NCBI GenBank assembly: GCA_964537035.1
Contig: CAZIAK010000001.1
Location: forward strand, 289,647-353,646
Reading direction: 5' to 3'
DNA from: CAZIAK01 sp964537035
GTDB lineage: Bacteria; Planctomycetota; B15-G4
Length of the DNA: 64,000 nucleotides
Part shown: positions 28,480-36,453 of the stretch, piece by piece
How the letters are laid out: each line of letters opens with the position of its first letter
Position numbering within the stretch: position 1 is the first letter of the stretch
Program-made: the position numbers and the translations under genes
The notes under the pieces: model-generated
Databases searched by the model: none
What the model saw: the letters and a program-made list of their open reading frames with translations, nothing else
Told to the model about the DNA's origin: nothing

Positions 28480-28988
28480 GGCTGCTGCCTCGAAGTCGCC
28501 TCGCCCGGGCCGGCGCCGCGCTCCCAGGTGCCGCTGCGCCCCCCGGACTTGTGCTCCAGGCGCACGTCGGTGAGCACCAGCCCCCGATCGATGGCCTTGA
28601 GCATGTCGATCAGGGTCAAGCCCGCCATGGCCACCGCGGCGAAGGCCTCCATTTCGACGCCCGTACGCCAGGTGGTGCTCACAGCTGCGGTGATGGCCAG
28701 CCCGTCGCCTCCGTCTGCGACGATCGAGACCTCGACCTGATCGATGGGCAGCGCATGGCACAGGGGGATCAATTCTGCCGTCTTCTTGGCGCCGCAGATG
28801 GCCGCCAACCTGGCCACCTCGATCACCGGACCCTTGGGTCCTCCGCCCGCCAGGGCAGCCGCCAAGGTCTCAGGAGCCATGGTCACCCGACCGCTGGCCA
28901 CCGCCCGGCGGCGAGTGAGGGGCTTGCTCCCCACATCAACCATATGGGCTCGACCATCGTTGGAGACATGTGTCAGTGGGTTGTTCAT
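28476..28988 (-). CDS. moaC: Cyclic pyranopterin monophosphate synthase
   Basis: A 170-residue MoaC, which with MoaA converts GTP to cyclic pyranopterin monophosphate. The N-terminus HVSNDGRAHMVDVGSK, the active-site segment LIPLCHALPID and GVEMEAFAAVAMAGLTLIDM with DVRLEHKSGGRSG are canonical. It is translationally coupled to moaB by a 4-bp overlap. MoaA is not in the window; moaD and moaE lie 12 kb away after ssb. It starts divergently from the S41 protease gene. Confidence 0.95.
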   Translation of the reverse strand: MNNPLTHVSNDGRAHMVDVGSKPLTRRRAVASGRVTMAPETLAAALAGGGPKGPVIEVARLAAICGAKKTAELIPLCHALPIDQVEVSIVADGGDGLAITAAVSTTWRTGVEMEAFAAVAMAGLTLIDMLKAIDRGLVLTDVRLEHKSGGRSGTWERGAGPGEATSRQQP

Positions 28989-29110
28989 GCCCCCATGCTA
29001 ACCCGTCCGATCGTCCGACGGCTTCGCGTCCATCAAGTGACGCCCTCGTTTTGGCTGGCTCAGGTCCGCAGGGCGTGACATACGATAAGTGAAGCCAAGA
29101 GGATCACTCC

Positions 29111-29116
29111 GAGGAG
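29111..29116 (+). promoter_or_regulatory. Shine-Dalgarno GAGGAG for the S41 protease gene
   Basis: GAGGAG six bases before the ATG at 29123 supports that start. The 134-bp divergent region from 28989 to 29122 must hold promoters for moaC and for the protease, but I found no convincing -35/-10 pair. Confidence 0.65.
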
Positions 29117-29122
29117 CCATCT

Positions 29123-31444
29123 ATGTTCGCCCCCCTCATCGCCCTTGCGCTGTTGCTGCCCGTCGACGACCTGCAGTCTCAGCTGGACGACGTACTCTTT
29201 CGGCTCTCTGACGCCACGGGCGCCAGGCGCTGGGACCTGGCGAAAGACCTCCGCGACGTGGCCAGGGCCGACACGGCCGTGGCCGTTCCCCTGCTGATCG
29301 AGAGTGCGGGCGGTGCCGACCAGCAGCTGACCTTGATCATCGGCTCGACCCTGCTTGAGCTCGACGCCCCCCACGAGGCCGCCGAGCTGCTCCTCGCCCT
29401 GATCGACGAGGGCGCGGCTGACGAGGCCCTCTCGCTGCTGAGCGACCAGGCCTTTCGCCAGGTGCCGGAGGTGGCCGAACACCTGACCGAAATGCTGGAG
29501 TCGCCCCTGGCCGCCTCGCGCCGGGTGGCCGTGGCCCACACGCTCTACAAGGTGGGCAAGGTCCAGTCCAAGCTGTCGTCCCGCAAGATCATGATCGACG
29601 CCTTGAAGAGCGACGACTTCGACGTGGCTGCGGAGGCGGCCCTGGCCTTGGCGGAGATCGGCGACTACGACGCGTCCCGCCCCATGTTGCGCATTCTCAG
29701 TGCCGACACGGGCGTCATGGGCCAGCTGGCCCGGGCGCACCTGAACACCGACCGCAAGATCGAGTACTACGACAACAAGCTCTACCGCCAGAGCCGAGAC
29801 GGCAGCCCCTCGCTGATCCCCCTGCCTGGAGGTGAGCTGTTCACCAAGGGGCCTGGCAGTCTCGATGTGATCGAAGAACTCATCGCCAAGATCCAGCAGC
29901 ATCACCTGCTCGGCGATCAGCTCACGGACGCTGAAGGGCGCGAGCGCCTGATCACCTCGGCGGCCAAGGGCATGCTCATGGCCCTCGACCCCCACTCGAC
30001 CTACTTCAGCTCCGCCGAGTTCGAGCGCTGGATCATGGACCTCAAGCGACACTACGCAGGCATCGGCGCCTACGTCGACACGATCAACCAGGTCTTCACC
30101 ATCACCAAGCCCATCTACTCGGGGCCTGCCTACGGCGCGGGCCTGATGTCGGGTGATCAGATCCACAAGGTCGACGGCTGGGACACCTTCAATCAATCGA
30201 ACGACGAGATCATCAAGCGGCTCAAGGGCGAGCCTGGCACCGAGGTCACCATCTCCGTGTACCGCAAGGGCTGGCAGAAGACCCGGGACTACGTCGTCGC
30301 CCGCGCGGTCATCGACATCGACAGCGTGAACTTCGAGCGTCTGCCCGGAGACATCGGCTACGCCGAGGTGTTGAGCTTCGCCGACACCACCTCCGCAGAG
30401 CTGGCCCAGGCCCTCACCGCCATGGATGAGCAGGGCATGAAGGGGATGATCCTCGACCTGCGCAACAACAGCGGCGGCTACCTCGACGAGGCGGTGCGCA
30501 TCTGCTCGCTGTTCCTCGACCCCGGACAGCTCGTGGTCTACACCGAGGGACGAGAAGTCGAGCGCCAGAACTTCTACACCCAGATCGTCCCCGGCATGGC
30601 AGGGCCCTACCAGGGCCCCGTGGTCGTGCTGGTCAACGAGCGCAGCGCCTCCGCCAGCGAGATCGTCGCCGGCTGCCTGCAAGAGTACGGCCGGGCGACC
30701 GTTGCGGGCACCACCACCTACGGCAAGGGCTCGGTGCAACAGGCCATGCCCCTCGACAGCCGACCCGGCGACGCGCTGCTCACGGACCAGAACCACAATG
30801 GCGTCTACGACCCGGGCGATCGCTTCGACGATCTGGACGGCGACTCGAAGTACAGCTACCCGGTGAACCTCAAGATCACCAACGCACGTTACTACCTCAG
30901 CTCGGGCCGCTCATTGCACACGGAGCGAGACCTCGAATGGCGGATCATCGAACACGGCGGCGTTGACCCAGACGTGGTGGTCGAGTTCGAAGGCATCCCC
31001 GGCTGGCAGAACAACGAGTGGTCGCTGCTGCTCGACAAGCTCGGCGAAGAGGTGCCCTTCAAGGACTACGTGCAGGAGACCTTCCCGCTGCACCGTGAGC
31101 TGTTCTACGAGCTGGCTGCCGGTGACGACCACGACACCAGCCGCTACCCCGGCTGGGGCCAGTTCCGGGACAACCTCGAGACGGGGCTTCCCGATGACAC
31201 CCTGCGCCTGATCCTGCGGGGCGAGGTGCGCAACGCGGTGGCCGACGACCGCGGCAAGGCCTTCCCCGGCGGGCTGGTCTACGGCGACTGGCAAGAAGAC
31301 ACCCAGTTGCAGATGGCCATCGCGGTCCTGGGCAAGACCCTGCCTTTCGACCTCACCGCCTACGAAGCCTACGATGACTTCGCCGACCTGGATCCCTTCT
31401 CCGACGAGGGCTTGATCACCTCGTCTTCCGACGACGAAGGCTAG
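29123..31444 (+). CDS. C-terminal processing protease (S41) with HEAT-like N-terminus and a calcium-loop insert
   Basis: A 773-residue protein with a short N-terminal hydrophobic signal (FAPLIALALLLP). Residues 20-220 form HEAT-like helical repeats. A PDZ domain follows (GIGAYVDTINQVF to GLMSGDQIHKVDGWD), then the S41 peptidase core with LDLRNNSGGYLDEAV, the nucleophile Ser in ERSASASEIVAG and the Lys base in TYGKGSVQ. Right after this Lys an unusual insert, with TDQNHNGVYDPGDRFDD and LDGDSKYSY, resembles Asp/Asn-rich calcium loops before the core resumes at ITNARYYLSSGRSLH. Tail-specific proteases cleave C-termini in the periplasm. The N-terminal repeats suggest substrate or partner docking. 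It faces moaC divergently. Confidence 0.88.
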   Translation: MFAPLIALALLLPVDDLQSQLDDVLFRLSDATGARRWDLAKDLRDVARADTAVAVPLLIESAGGADQQLTLIIGSTLLELDAPHEAAELLLALIDEGAADEALSLLSDQAFRQVPEVAEHLTEMLESPLAASRRVAVAHTLYKVGKVQSKLSSRKIMIDALKSDDFDVAAEAALALAEIGDYDASRPMLRILSADTGVMGQLARAHLNTDRKIEYYDNKLYRQSRDGSPSLIPLPGGELFTKGPGSLDVIEELIAKIQQHHLLGDQLTDAEGRERLITSAAKGMLMALDPHSTYFSSAEFERWIMDLKRHYAGIGAYVDTINQVFTITKPIYSGPAYGAGLMSGDQIHKVDGWDTFNQSNDEIIKRLKGEPGTEVTISVYRKGWQKTRDYVVARAVIDIDSVNFERLPGDIGYAEVLSFADTTSAELAQALTAMDEQGMKGMILDLRNNSGGYLDEAVRICSLFLDPGQLVVYTEGREVERQNFYTQIVPGMAGPYQGPVVVLVNERSASASEIVAGCLQEYGRATVAGTTTYGKGSVQQAMPLDSRPGDALLTDQNHNGVYDPGDRFDDLDGDSKYSYPVNLKITNARYYLSSGRSLHTERDLEWRIIEHGGVDPDVVVEFEGIPGWQNNEWSLLLDKLGEEVPFKDYVQETFPLHRELFYELAAGDDHDTSRYPGWGQFRDNLETGLPDDTLRLILRGEVRNAVADDRGKAFPGGLVYGDWQEDTQLQMAIAVLGKTLPFDLTAYEAYDDFADLDPFSDEGLITSSSDDEG

Positions 31445-31527
31445 GAGTCTGTGCTCGGCACGCGGCGCTTTGCCCACGCGCAGCCAAGGGCAGCAGGGTC
31501 TCTAGGCTCCCGCCGCAGACAGCGAGG
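31445..31527. other. Short convergent intergenic spacer
   Basis: Eighty-three bases between the convergent S41 protease and AI-2E-family genes. I see no strong hairpin with a T tract; a terminator is expected on genomic grounds only. Confidence 0.3.
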
Positions 31528-32736
31528 TCACGAGGGTCCCGCGATCTCTTCGGTCACGGGCTCAGCCGTCTCGGGCCCGGCCCACTCGCGGTAGAAGCCC
31601 TGCCCCAGCTCTCGCCAGAGCACCTTGCAGATCAGGGCCAAGGGCACCGCAGCCAACACGCCGAAGGTGCCCATCAAGCTGCCGCCCGCGAGCAACACCA
31701 CCACCAGGGCGATGGGATGGAGACCGGTCTCCTTGCCCAGCAAGAACGGGTAGAGCACCGCGCCTTCGAAGGCCTCGGCCGCCCCGAAGAGCGCGATGAC
31801 GTAGATCAGGGCGTCCGTGCCGCCGCCCTGCATGGTCAGGGCCAGCAAGGCCGCCGGCAGGACGCCCGCCAGAAAGCCCAGAAAGGGCACCAACGACAAG
31901 AGACCCGAGACCAGGGCGATGGGCAGGGCGAAAGGGATGCTCATGAGCATCATCCCCACCCAGAGCATGACCGCCTTGACCAGGCCACAGGAGAGCCTGC
32001 CGCGGAGAAACGAGACCAGCTCCTGGCCCACATCCCGGGCCACCCGCTCGGTCATGTCCCGGTGTCGCAGGGGCACGAGATCGTGCAGGCGCTGACGGAT
32101 CGCCGGATACTCCACCAGAAAGAAGAACAGGTAGAAGGGGATCAGCACCAACAGGGTCAGCAGCTGAAACAGCCCGCCAGCCTGAACCGCTGCCGACTCG
32201 ATGCCAGACGAGAGCACGCCGGTGGCGGGCCCTCCCAGCTTGTCGAGCAGGTCGAGCACGCCCCGGCCCAGATCATCGAGGGCGTCGCCCCACACACCGT
32301 CGGGCAACCGGGTGCGCTCACTGTTCACCAGACCCTTCAAGGAGATCAACGCGCCGCCGTCCCAACGACCGTTGCCGTTGAGATCGATGAACTCGCCGCG
32401 CATGCCCGGACCCAGGGACAGGGTCACCAGACCGTTGCCGTCCAGATCGCCGTGGAACTCCTCGCCTTGCAGGGCTCTGCCCAGTGCGCGGAACTGTCCG
32501 CTCACCCCGGCGGTGGCGACGAACACCAGCAGCACCAGGGCCACGTAGAGAATGGAGACCGTGGCGACCCGGGGCAGCTTGAAGCGACCGGCTGCGTCCA
32601 CAGCTGGGTTCAGGATCACCGCCAGGATCATGGCGAACAGCACCGGGCTGACGACCTCAGACAGGGTCGAGGCCAGCACGAGGATCACCGTCGCCAGCAG
32701 GATCGGGAAGACGATCCGCCGGTAGCGCAGGGTCAT
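31528..32736 (-). CDS. AI-2E/PerM-family membrane protein with an EF-hand-like insert
   Basis: A 402-residue protein of the AI-2E transporter (UPF0118) family, with about eight membrane helices, including the typical LLVLIPFYLFFFL and C-terminal LGKETGLHPIALVVVLLAGG. Unusually, the soluble region after the third helix (residues 94-130) carries two Asp/Asn/Gly loops, DLDGNG (97-102) and DLNGNGRWDGG (118-128). They resemble calcium-binding dockerin or thrombospondin type 3 loops and are not part of the core family. The family includes AI-2 exporters and ion antiporters; substrate here is unknown. The start overlaps the Minf_1886 gene by 4 bp. Confidence 0.85.
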   Translation of the reverse strand: MTLRYRRIVFPILLATVILVLASTLSEVVSPVLFAMILAVILNPAVDAAGRFKLPRVATVSILYVALVLLVFVATAGVSGQFRALGRALQGEEFHGDLDGNGLVTLSLGPGMRGEFIDLNGNGRWDGGALISLKGLVNSERTRLPDGVWGDALDDLGRGVLDLLDKLGGPATGVLSSGIESAAVQAGGLFQLLTLLVLIPFYLFFFLVEYPAIRQRLHDLVPLRHRDMTERVARDVGQELVSFLRGRLSCGLVKAVMLWVGMMLMSIPFALPIALVSGLLSLVPFLGFLAGVLPAALLALTMQGGGTDALIYVIALFGAAEAFEGAVLYPFLLGKETGLHPIALVVVLLAGGSLMGTFGVLAAVPLALICKVLWRELGQGFYREWAGPETAEPVTEEIAGPS

Positions 32737-33170
32737 TCGGCCGCCGACACTCGCTCGCCGAAGACCCGTTCACGGTGGGTAGAGCGCATGGTGCTCACCA
32801 CGTCAAAGGCCTCGCGGAAGCTGTAGCCGTTGCAGAAGTCGCTCTTGCGGTCGGAGTCCTGCTTGTTGAGCAGCCGACACTCCACCAATCCGAACACGAT
32901 CTCACCGAAGTCTTCGGTGCGGTGGACGCCCCAGCGCTCCAAGACGAGCCTGGCCAGGGGGCCATAGAGCTCGAGGGCGAAGTCCTTCAGACCATCCAGC
33001 AGAAGCACCGCCGGCACGTGGCCGTCCTCCTGGACCTCTGGGGCAGGGCCGTCACGCTCCAAGACGAAATCAAGGGCGCGAAAGACGAAGTGGTACGCAT
33101 CCGGGGTGTAGCGGCTGTCGGCAGCTGCCAGGTCGCTGATGCGGGCTTGGAGAGAGGTCTCGGTGGGCAT
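32733..33170 (-). CDS. Minf_1886/TIGR04138-family protein of unknown function
   Basis: A 145-residue protein. The sequence YTPDAYHFVFRALDFV, the central VLERWGVHRTEDFGEIVF and the C-terminal segment YSFREAFDVV match the small conserved family described from Planctomycetes and Verrucomicrobia (Plancto_Ver_chp). I prefer the ATG at 33170, which gives the family's usual length; a GTG at 33236 would add 22 residues of polar sequence. It lies between holB and the AI-2E-family gene and overlaps the latter by 4 bp. Function unknown. It is a useful taxonomic marker. Confidence 0.8.
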   Translation of the reverse strand: MPTETSLQARISDLAAADSRYTPDAYHFVFRALDFVLERDGPAPEVQEDGHVPAVLLLDGLKDFALELYGPLARLVLERWGVHRTEDFGEIVFGLVECRLLNKQDSDRKSDFCNGYSFREAFDVVSTMRSTHRERVFGERVSAAE

Positions 33171-33239
33171 GTCTTGAGGCTGGGGAGCGTTGCGGGGACC
33201 CTCCTTATCGGCGGTTGCCCCGAGGCCCTTGACCACCCC

Positions 33240-34283
33240 CTAGGGATAGCGCTTCGCCAGCCCCGGCCCCCCTACCAGTGCCGCGACGAATTCGCACCCC
33301 AAGGCAGCCCAGATCACAGAACCGGGGACGTGGCGCCGAAAATCGTGCCCAGCTTCAAAAACCGCCGATTCGAGCCGGTTCAGGACCTCGATCGGTGGAG
33401 GCTCGGCCCCCATGGGTTCAGCGGCGGTCAGCAAGTCGTCCGGGGAGCCGCCGCCGCCCAGCAGGGCCAGATCACGAAGCCGCGCATGGAGGACCTCGAG
33501 GAGCAGCTTCGCCAGAGCCACCTCTTCGAGCTCGGGGGAGTCTGCGGTGGCCTTCTCCACGAGACCGGCCAGCAGGGCACCGAACGCCGTGCCTGCCCTC
33601 GGCTGGTTCATCAGCGCATCGAGGGCTCTCAGCAGGGTGCCCACTTCCAGAGCCCGCAGGGCCTCGAAGCGGCCGGGCCGTCCCCGGGCCAGACCCACCA
33701 GGAGCGGGTCTTCGTGCGGCGCCAGCACAGCCATCTCGCTTGCCGAATGAGGCGCCAGGCGGATCTCCTGGCAGCGGGAGCGAATGGTGTCGAGCAGGCT
33801 GTTCTCCCGAGCCGTGACCAGCACCAGCAGCGCCCCCTTGGGCGGCTCCTCGAGGGTCTTGAGCAGAGCGTTCTGGGCCTGCTCGTTGAGATCGTCAGCC
33901 GAGCGGATGATCACCGACCGACCACCGCCCTCGACAGCTCCCAGACTCAAGGCGGGGATCAACCCCTGGCGTACCTGATCCACGGTGATCTCCAGCCGGC
34001 TGCCCAGGCCCTTGGGGTCGGCGTCTGCAGGAGGGTTGCGCCGCACCAGCTCCAGGTCGGGGTGGTTTCCCGTGAGCACCTTCTTGCAGCTCGGACAGTG
34101 TCCGCAGGGCCCGCTGTCGGCCTGACACCAGCGCAGGCAAACGACCCACAGGGCCAGCGCCGCCTTGCCGATGCCCTCCTCGCCCGTGAGCAGCAACGCG
34201 TGGGGCAGCCGGCCAGCCCGCCAGGCCGCCACAAAGTCGGCCCGCGCTCCTGGGTGTTCTGCAGTGAGCTCCTCAGACCACAT
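33240..34283 (-). CDS. holB: DNA polymerase III delta' subunit
   Basis: A 347-residue clamp-loader AAA+ protein. It has the P-loop LLTGEEGIGKAALA, a zinc-binding cluster (CQADSGPCGHCPSCKK), NEQAQNALLKTLEEPP and LLDTIRSRCQ, the hallmark of delta'/gamma subunits. The ATG at 34283 overlaps the tmk stop by 11 bp and begins just before the fold, so I prefer it to an upstream in-frame start. tmk-holB adjacency is common in bacteria. The P-loop Thr/Ser after GK is replaced by Ala, typical of delta', which does not hydrolyse ATP. Confidence 0.9.
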   Translation of the reverse strand: MWSEELTAEHPGARADFVAAWRAGRLPHALLLTGEEGIGKAALALWVVCLRWCQADSGPCGHCPSCKKVLTGNHPDLELVRRNPPADADPKGLGSRLEITVDQVRQGLIPALSLGAVEGGGRSVIIRSADDLNEQAQNALLKTLEEPPKGALLVLVTARENSLLDTIRSRCQEIRLAPHSASEMAVLAPHEDPLLVGLARGRPGRFEALRALEVGTLLRALDALMNQPRAGTAFGALLAGLVEKATADSPELEEVALAKLLLEVLHARLRDLALLGGGGSPDDLLTAAEPMGAEPPPIEVLNRLESAVFEAGHDFRRHVPGSVIWAALGCEFVAALVGGPGLAKRYP

Positions 34284-34902
34284 CTGCCAGGCCCGAGCAG
34301 ATCTGGGCGAACACCTCGTCTGCTCCCTTGCTGGCATCGACGGTCAAGAACTGCTCGGGTCGCTCGCCTGCGTAGCGAGCGTAGGCTTCTGCCACCCGGC
34401 CGAAATAGGTCAGCCCGCGGCTTTCGATCTGATCGTCCTCGCCCTCGCGCCGGGACGCTGCCAGCTCGGGGTCGATCTGCAACAAGACGACCTTGTCGAT
34501 CTCCCGGCCGTAGGTCACGACCCGGGCCAGCTCGAAGATGGCGCCTTCATCCTGCACCAGCCCCGCGCCCTGATACGCTGCGGTCGAGAAGTGCGATCGG
34601 TCGAGCAACACCACCTCGCCCCGGGACAAGGCCGGCAGCACCTTGGCGTGATACAGCTCGGAGCGACAGGCCATGTAGAGCAGCATCTCGGTGGTGGGCC
34701 CGCGCTCTGCGCCCTGGAGCAACAGCTCGCGCACGCCCTCGCCCAGGGCGGTCCCGCCGGGCTCACGGTGCAAGCTCACCGGCCGACCAGGATCACGCTC
34801 TCGGAGCCAGCTCAGCAGCCGCTCGGCTTGTGTGGACTTGCCGCAGCCGTCGATGCCCTCGAGCGCGATCAGCAGCCCCGACGATTCTTGCCCGGCTACC
34901 AT
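34273..34902 (-). CDS. tmk: Thymidylate kinase
   Basis: A 209-residue dTMP kinase that makes dTDP for DNA synthesis. It has the P-loop ALEGIDGCGKSTQ, the Arg of HREPGGTALGE (DR/TP-type loop), LLDRSHFSTAAYQG and the lid region ESRGLTYFGRVAEAY. Length is canonical. The gene overlaps dnaA by 7 bp at its start and holB by 11 bp at its end, so the three replication genes are tightly coupled. It also links to dTDP-sugar synthesis only indirectly, through the dTTP pool. Confidence 0.95.
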   Translation of the reverse strand: MVAGQESSGLLIALEGIDGCGKSTQAERLLSWLRERDPGRPVSLHREPGGTALGEGVRELLLQGAERGPTTEMLLYMACRSELYHAKVLPALSRGEVVLLDRSHFSTAAYQGAGLVQDEGAIFELARVVTYGREIDKVVLLQIDPELAASRREGEDDQIESRGLTYFGRVAEAYARYAGERPEQFLTVDASKGADEVFAQICSGLADVV

Positions 34903-36374
34903 TCGAGGTCGCGCTGGGCGCCCTCGAGACGACCCTGAACACGCTGAACCAGCTGCTCATAGTCGGCGTCGAGGCGCCGACGACGGTCGACCGCCCGGCG
35001 AGCGTAAGCCACGATCGACGGCGAGCGCAGCCGCAGCGAGCGACAGATACGGCGAGAAGACAGACCCAGGCTGTGGCTGGACAGATACACGCACAGATGG
35101 CGCACCGCGGCCACGTCACGAGACTTCTCGGCAGAGCGGATCCGCTCCCCTTCGATGCCCGTCTCTTCGGCGAGCATGGCGATCAGGTCGTCAAGGCGGC
35201 GGTCGGTGGGAGAGGGCTGGCGGAGCTGCTGTTGCACGTCAGCCTGTGCCACCGAGCGGCCGTCAGCGGCCGCCCGCTCGGCAGCCCCCCGGAGCAGTCC
35301 GATGGCGTCGGACAGTGAACCCGGACAATGCTCGGCCACGGCCCGGGTCACGCCCTCGTCTACTGCGACGGGCAACACCGCGGCCACGCTGGCCAGCACG
35401 GCTCGCCGGGACGCAGGGTCGGGTTCACGAAGAGCGACCACCATGCCCGCCAAGAAGTGGCTGAGCAGTCGATCGCTGAGGGCGAAGATGTCGCCAGGCG
35501 GGTGCCGTGAGAGGACCAACACCCGCCCCCCCCGTCGCAGCACCGGTTCGACCAGACTGACCACCATGGACTGGGCCGTGTAGCGATTGCGCAGGCGGTG
35601 GGCCTCGTCGATGACCAGCACATCCCGGTCGGCCCAGCTCCGTTGCAGCCGACCGAACGACCGGGAGCGCGACGCTGCGTTCACGTCTGCAGCCAAGCTC
35701 TCCCCAGAGAAGACGAGGGGATCGAGGTCAGGGTGGGCAGCGGCCAGGCGCGCCAGGGCGTGAGAGGCCAGCGCTGTCTTGCCAGAACCCTCGGGACCGT
35801 GAATGAAGAGCGGGTTGAAGCCTCCCGACGGATCGTCGACCCAGGCCTCGGTCGCCCGCAGCACCAGGCGGTTCGCCGTCGTGTCGACCAGCATGGGCTG
35901 GCGGGTGGCCCGGAGCGCAGCACTGCGCGGGTCTTGCGGCAGCACAGGCGTGGCAGCATCGGCCGCGGGCTTCTCTGCGGGGTTCACCGCAGGCGTCGAA
36001 GCATCGCTCAGGGCGGGTGCCCCGTGACGCGAAGAGGCTCGCCGTCTGGCCGCGGTGGCGCGCGACTCGGGCAGGGGCGTCGCCGCGGGCGGCAGACGGT
36101 TGCTGCCGTTCTCAGGCTGCCCGTTCACCTGGGTGCGCAAGCGCACCGGACTGCCAGTGATCTCATGAAACAAGGCCTCGATGTCCGCCCGGTACGGGCC
36201 GTCGAGCGCCGCCTTCACGTCGCTGTTCTCCACGCCCAAGGTGAACAGCCCCCGGCGGAACGAATGGGGATCGGCCCGCCCCAGCCAAAGATCATGGGCC
36301 GCAGCACCCCGCAGGCGACGAAAACCCTCCGCCACCGCCGTCCAGATGTCGCACCCTATGCCGTCCATCACCAT
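34896..36374 (-). CDS. dnaA: DnaA-like replication initiator, divergent DNA-binding domain
   Basis: A 492-residue protein with the full DnaA layout. Domain I is residues 8-82 (IWTAVAEGFRRL ... FTLGVENSDVKAAL), then a Pro/Ala/Ser linker to about 145, then the AAA+ domain with Walker A GPEGSGKT (193-200), Walker B VLVIDEAH (252-259) and sensor phrase LSDRLLSHFLAGMVVAL. The C-terminal helix-turn-helix region is recognisable (RHLCVYLSSHSLGLSSRRICRSL), but the usual GGRDHTTV signature is replaced by RLRSPSIV. The key base-contacting residues are therefore changed. It could be the real initiator with altered box specificity, or a paralogue. I see no DnaA boxes nearby. Confidence 0.75.
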   Translation of the reverse strand: MVMDGIGCDIWTAVAEGFRRLRGAAAHDLWLGRADPHSFRRGLFTLGVENSDVKAALDGPYRADIEALFHEITGSPVRLRTQVNGQPENGSNRLPPAATPLPESRATAARRRASSRHGAPALSDASTPAVNPAEKPAADAATPVLPQDPRSAALRATRQPMLVDTTANRLVLRATEAWVDDPSGGFNPLFIHGPEGSGKTALASHALARLAAAHPDLDPLVFSGESLAADVNAASRSRSFGRLQRSWADRDVLVIDEAHRLRNRYTAQSMVVSLVEPVLRRGGRVLVLSRHPPGDIFALSDRLLSHFLAGMVVALREPDPASRRAVLASVAAVLPVAVDEGVTRAVAEHCPGSLSDAIGLLRGAAERAAADGRSVAQADVQQQLRQPSPTDRRLDDLIAMLAEETGIEGERIRSAEKSRDVAAVRHLCVYLSSHSLGLSSRRICRSLRLRSPSIVAYARRAVDRRRRLDADYEQLVQRVQGRLEGAQRDLEW

Positions 36375-36453
36375 TGGAGGAAGGCTATCACCGCCTCCCC
36401 AGGGGACTCAACTCCCGATCCCAGAGGGGCTGGTTGCCGTGCCAGCTGTCCCT

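Noticed and set aside
29060..30796. 578-residue minus-strand frame opposite the S41 protease
   Set aside because: Same shadow effect; no motifs, and it overlaps the divergent spacer.
32775..35318. 847-residue + strand frame opposite holB, tmk and dnaA
   Set aside because: It crosses three conserved genes in antisense and has no recognisable fold.
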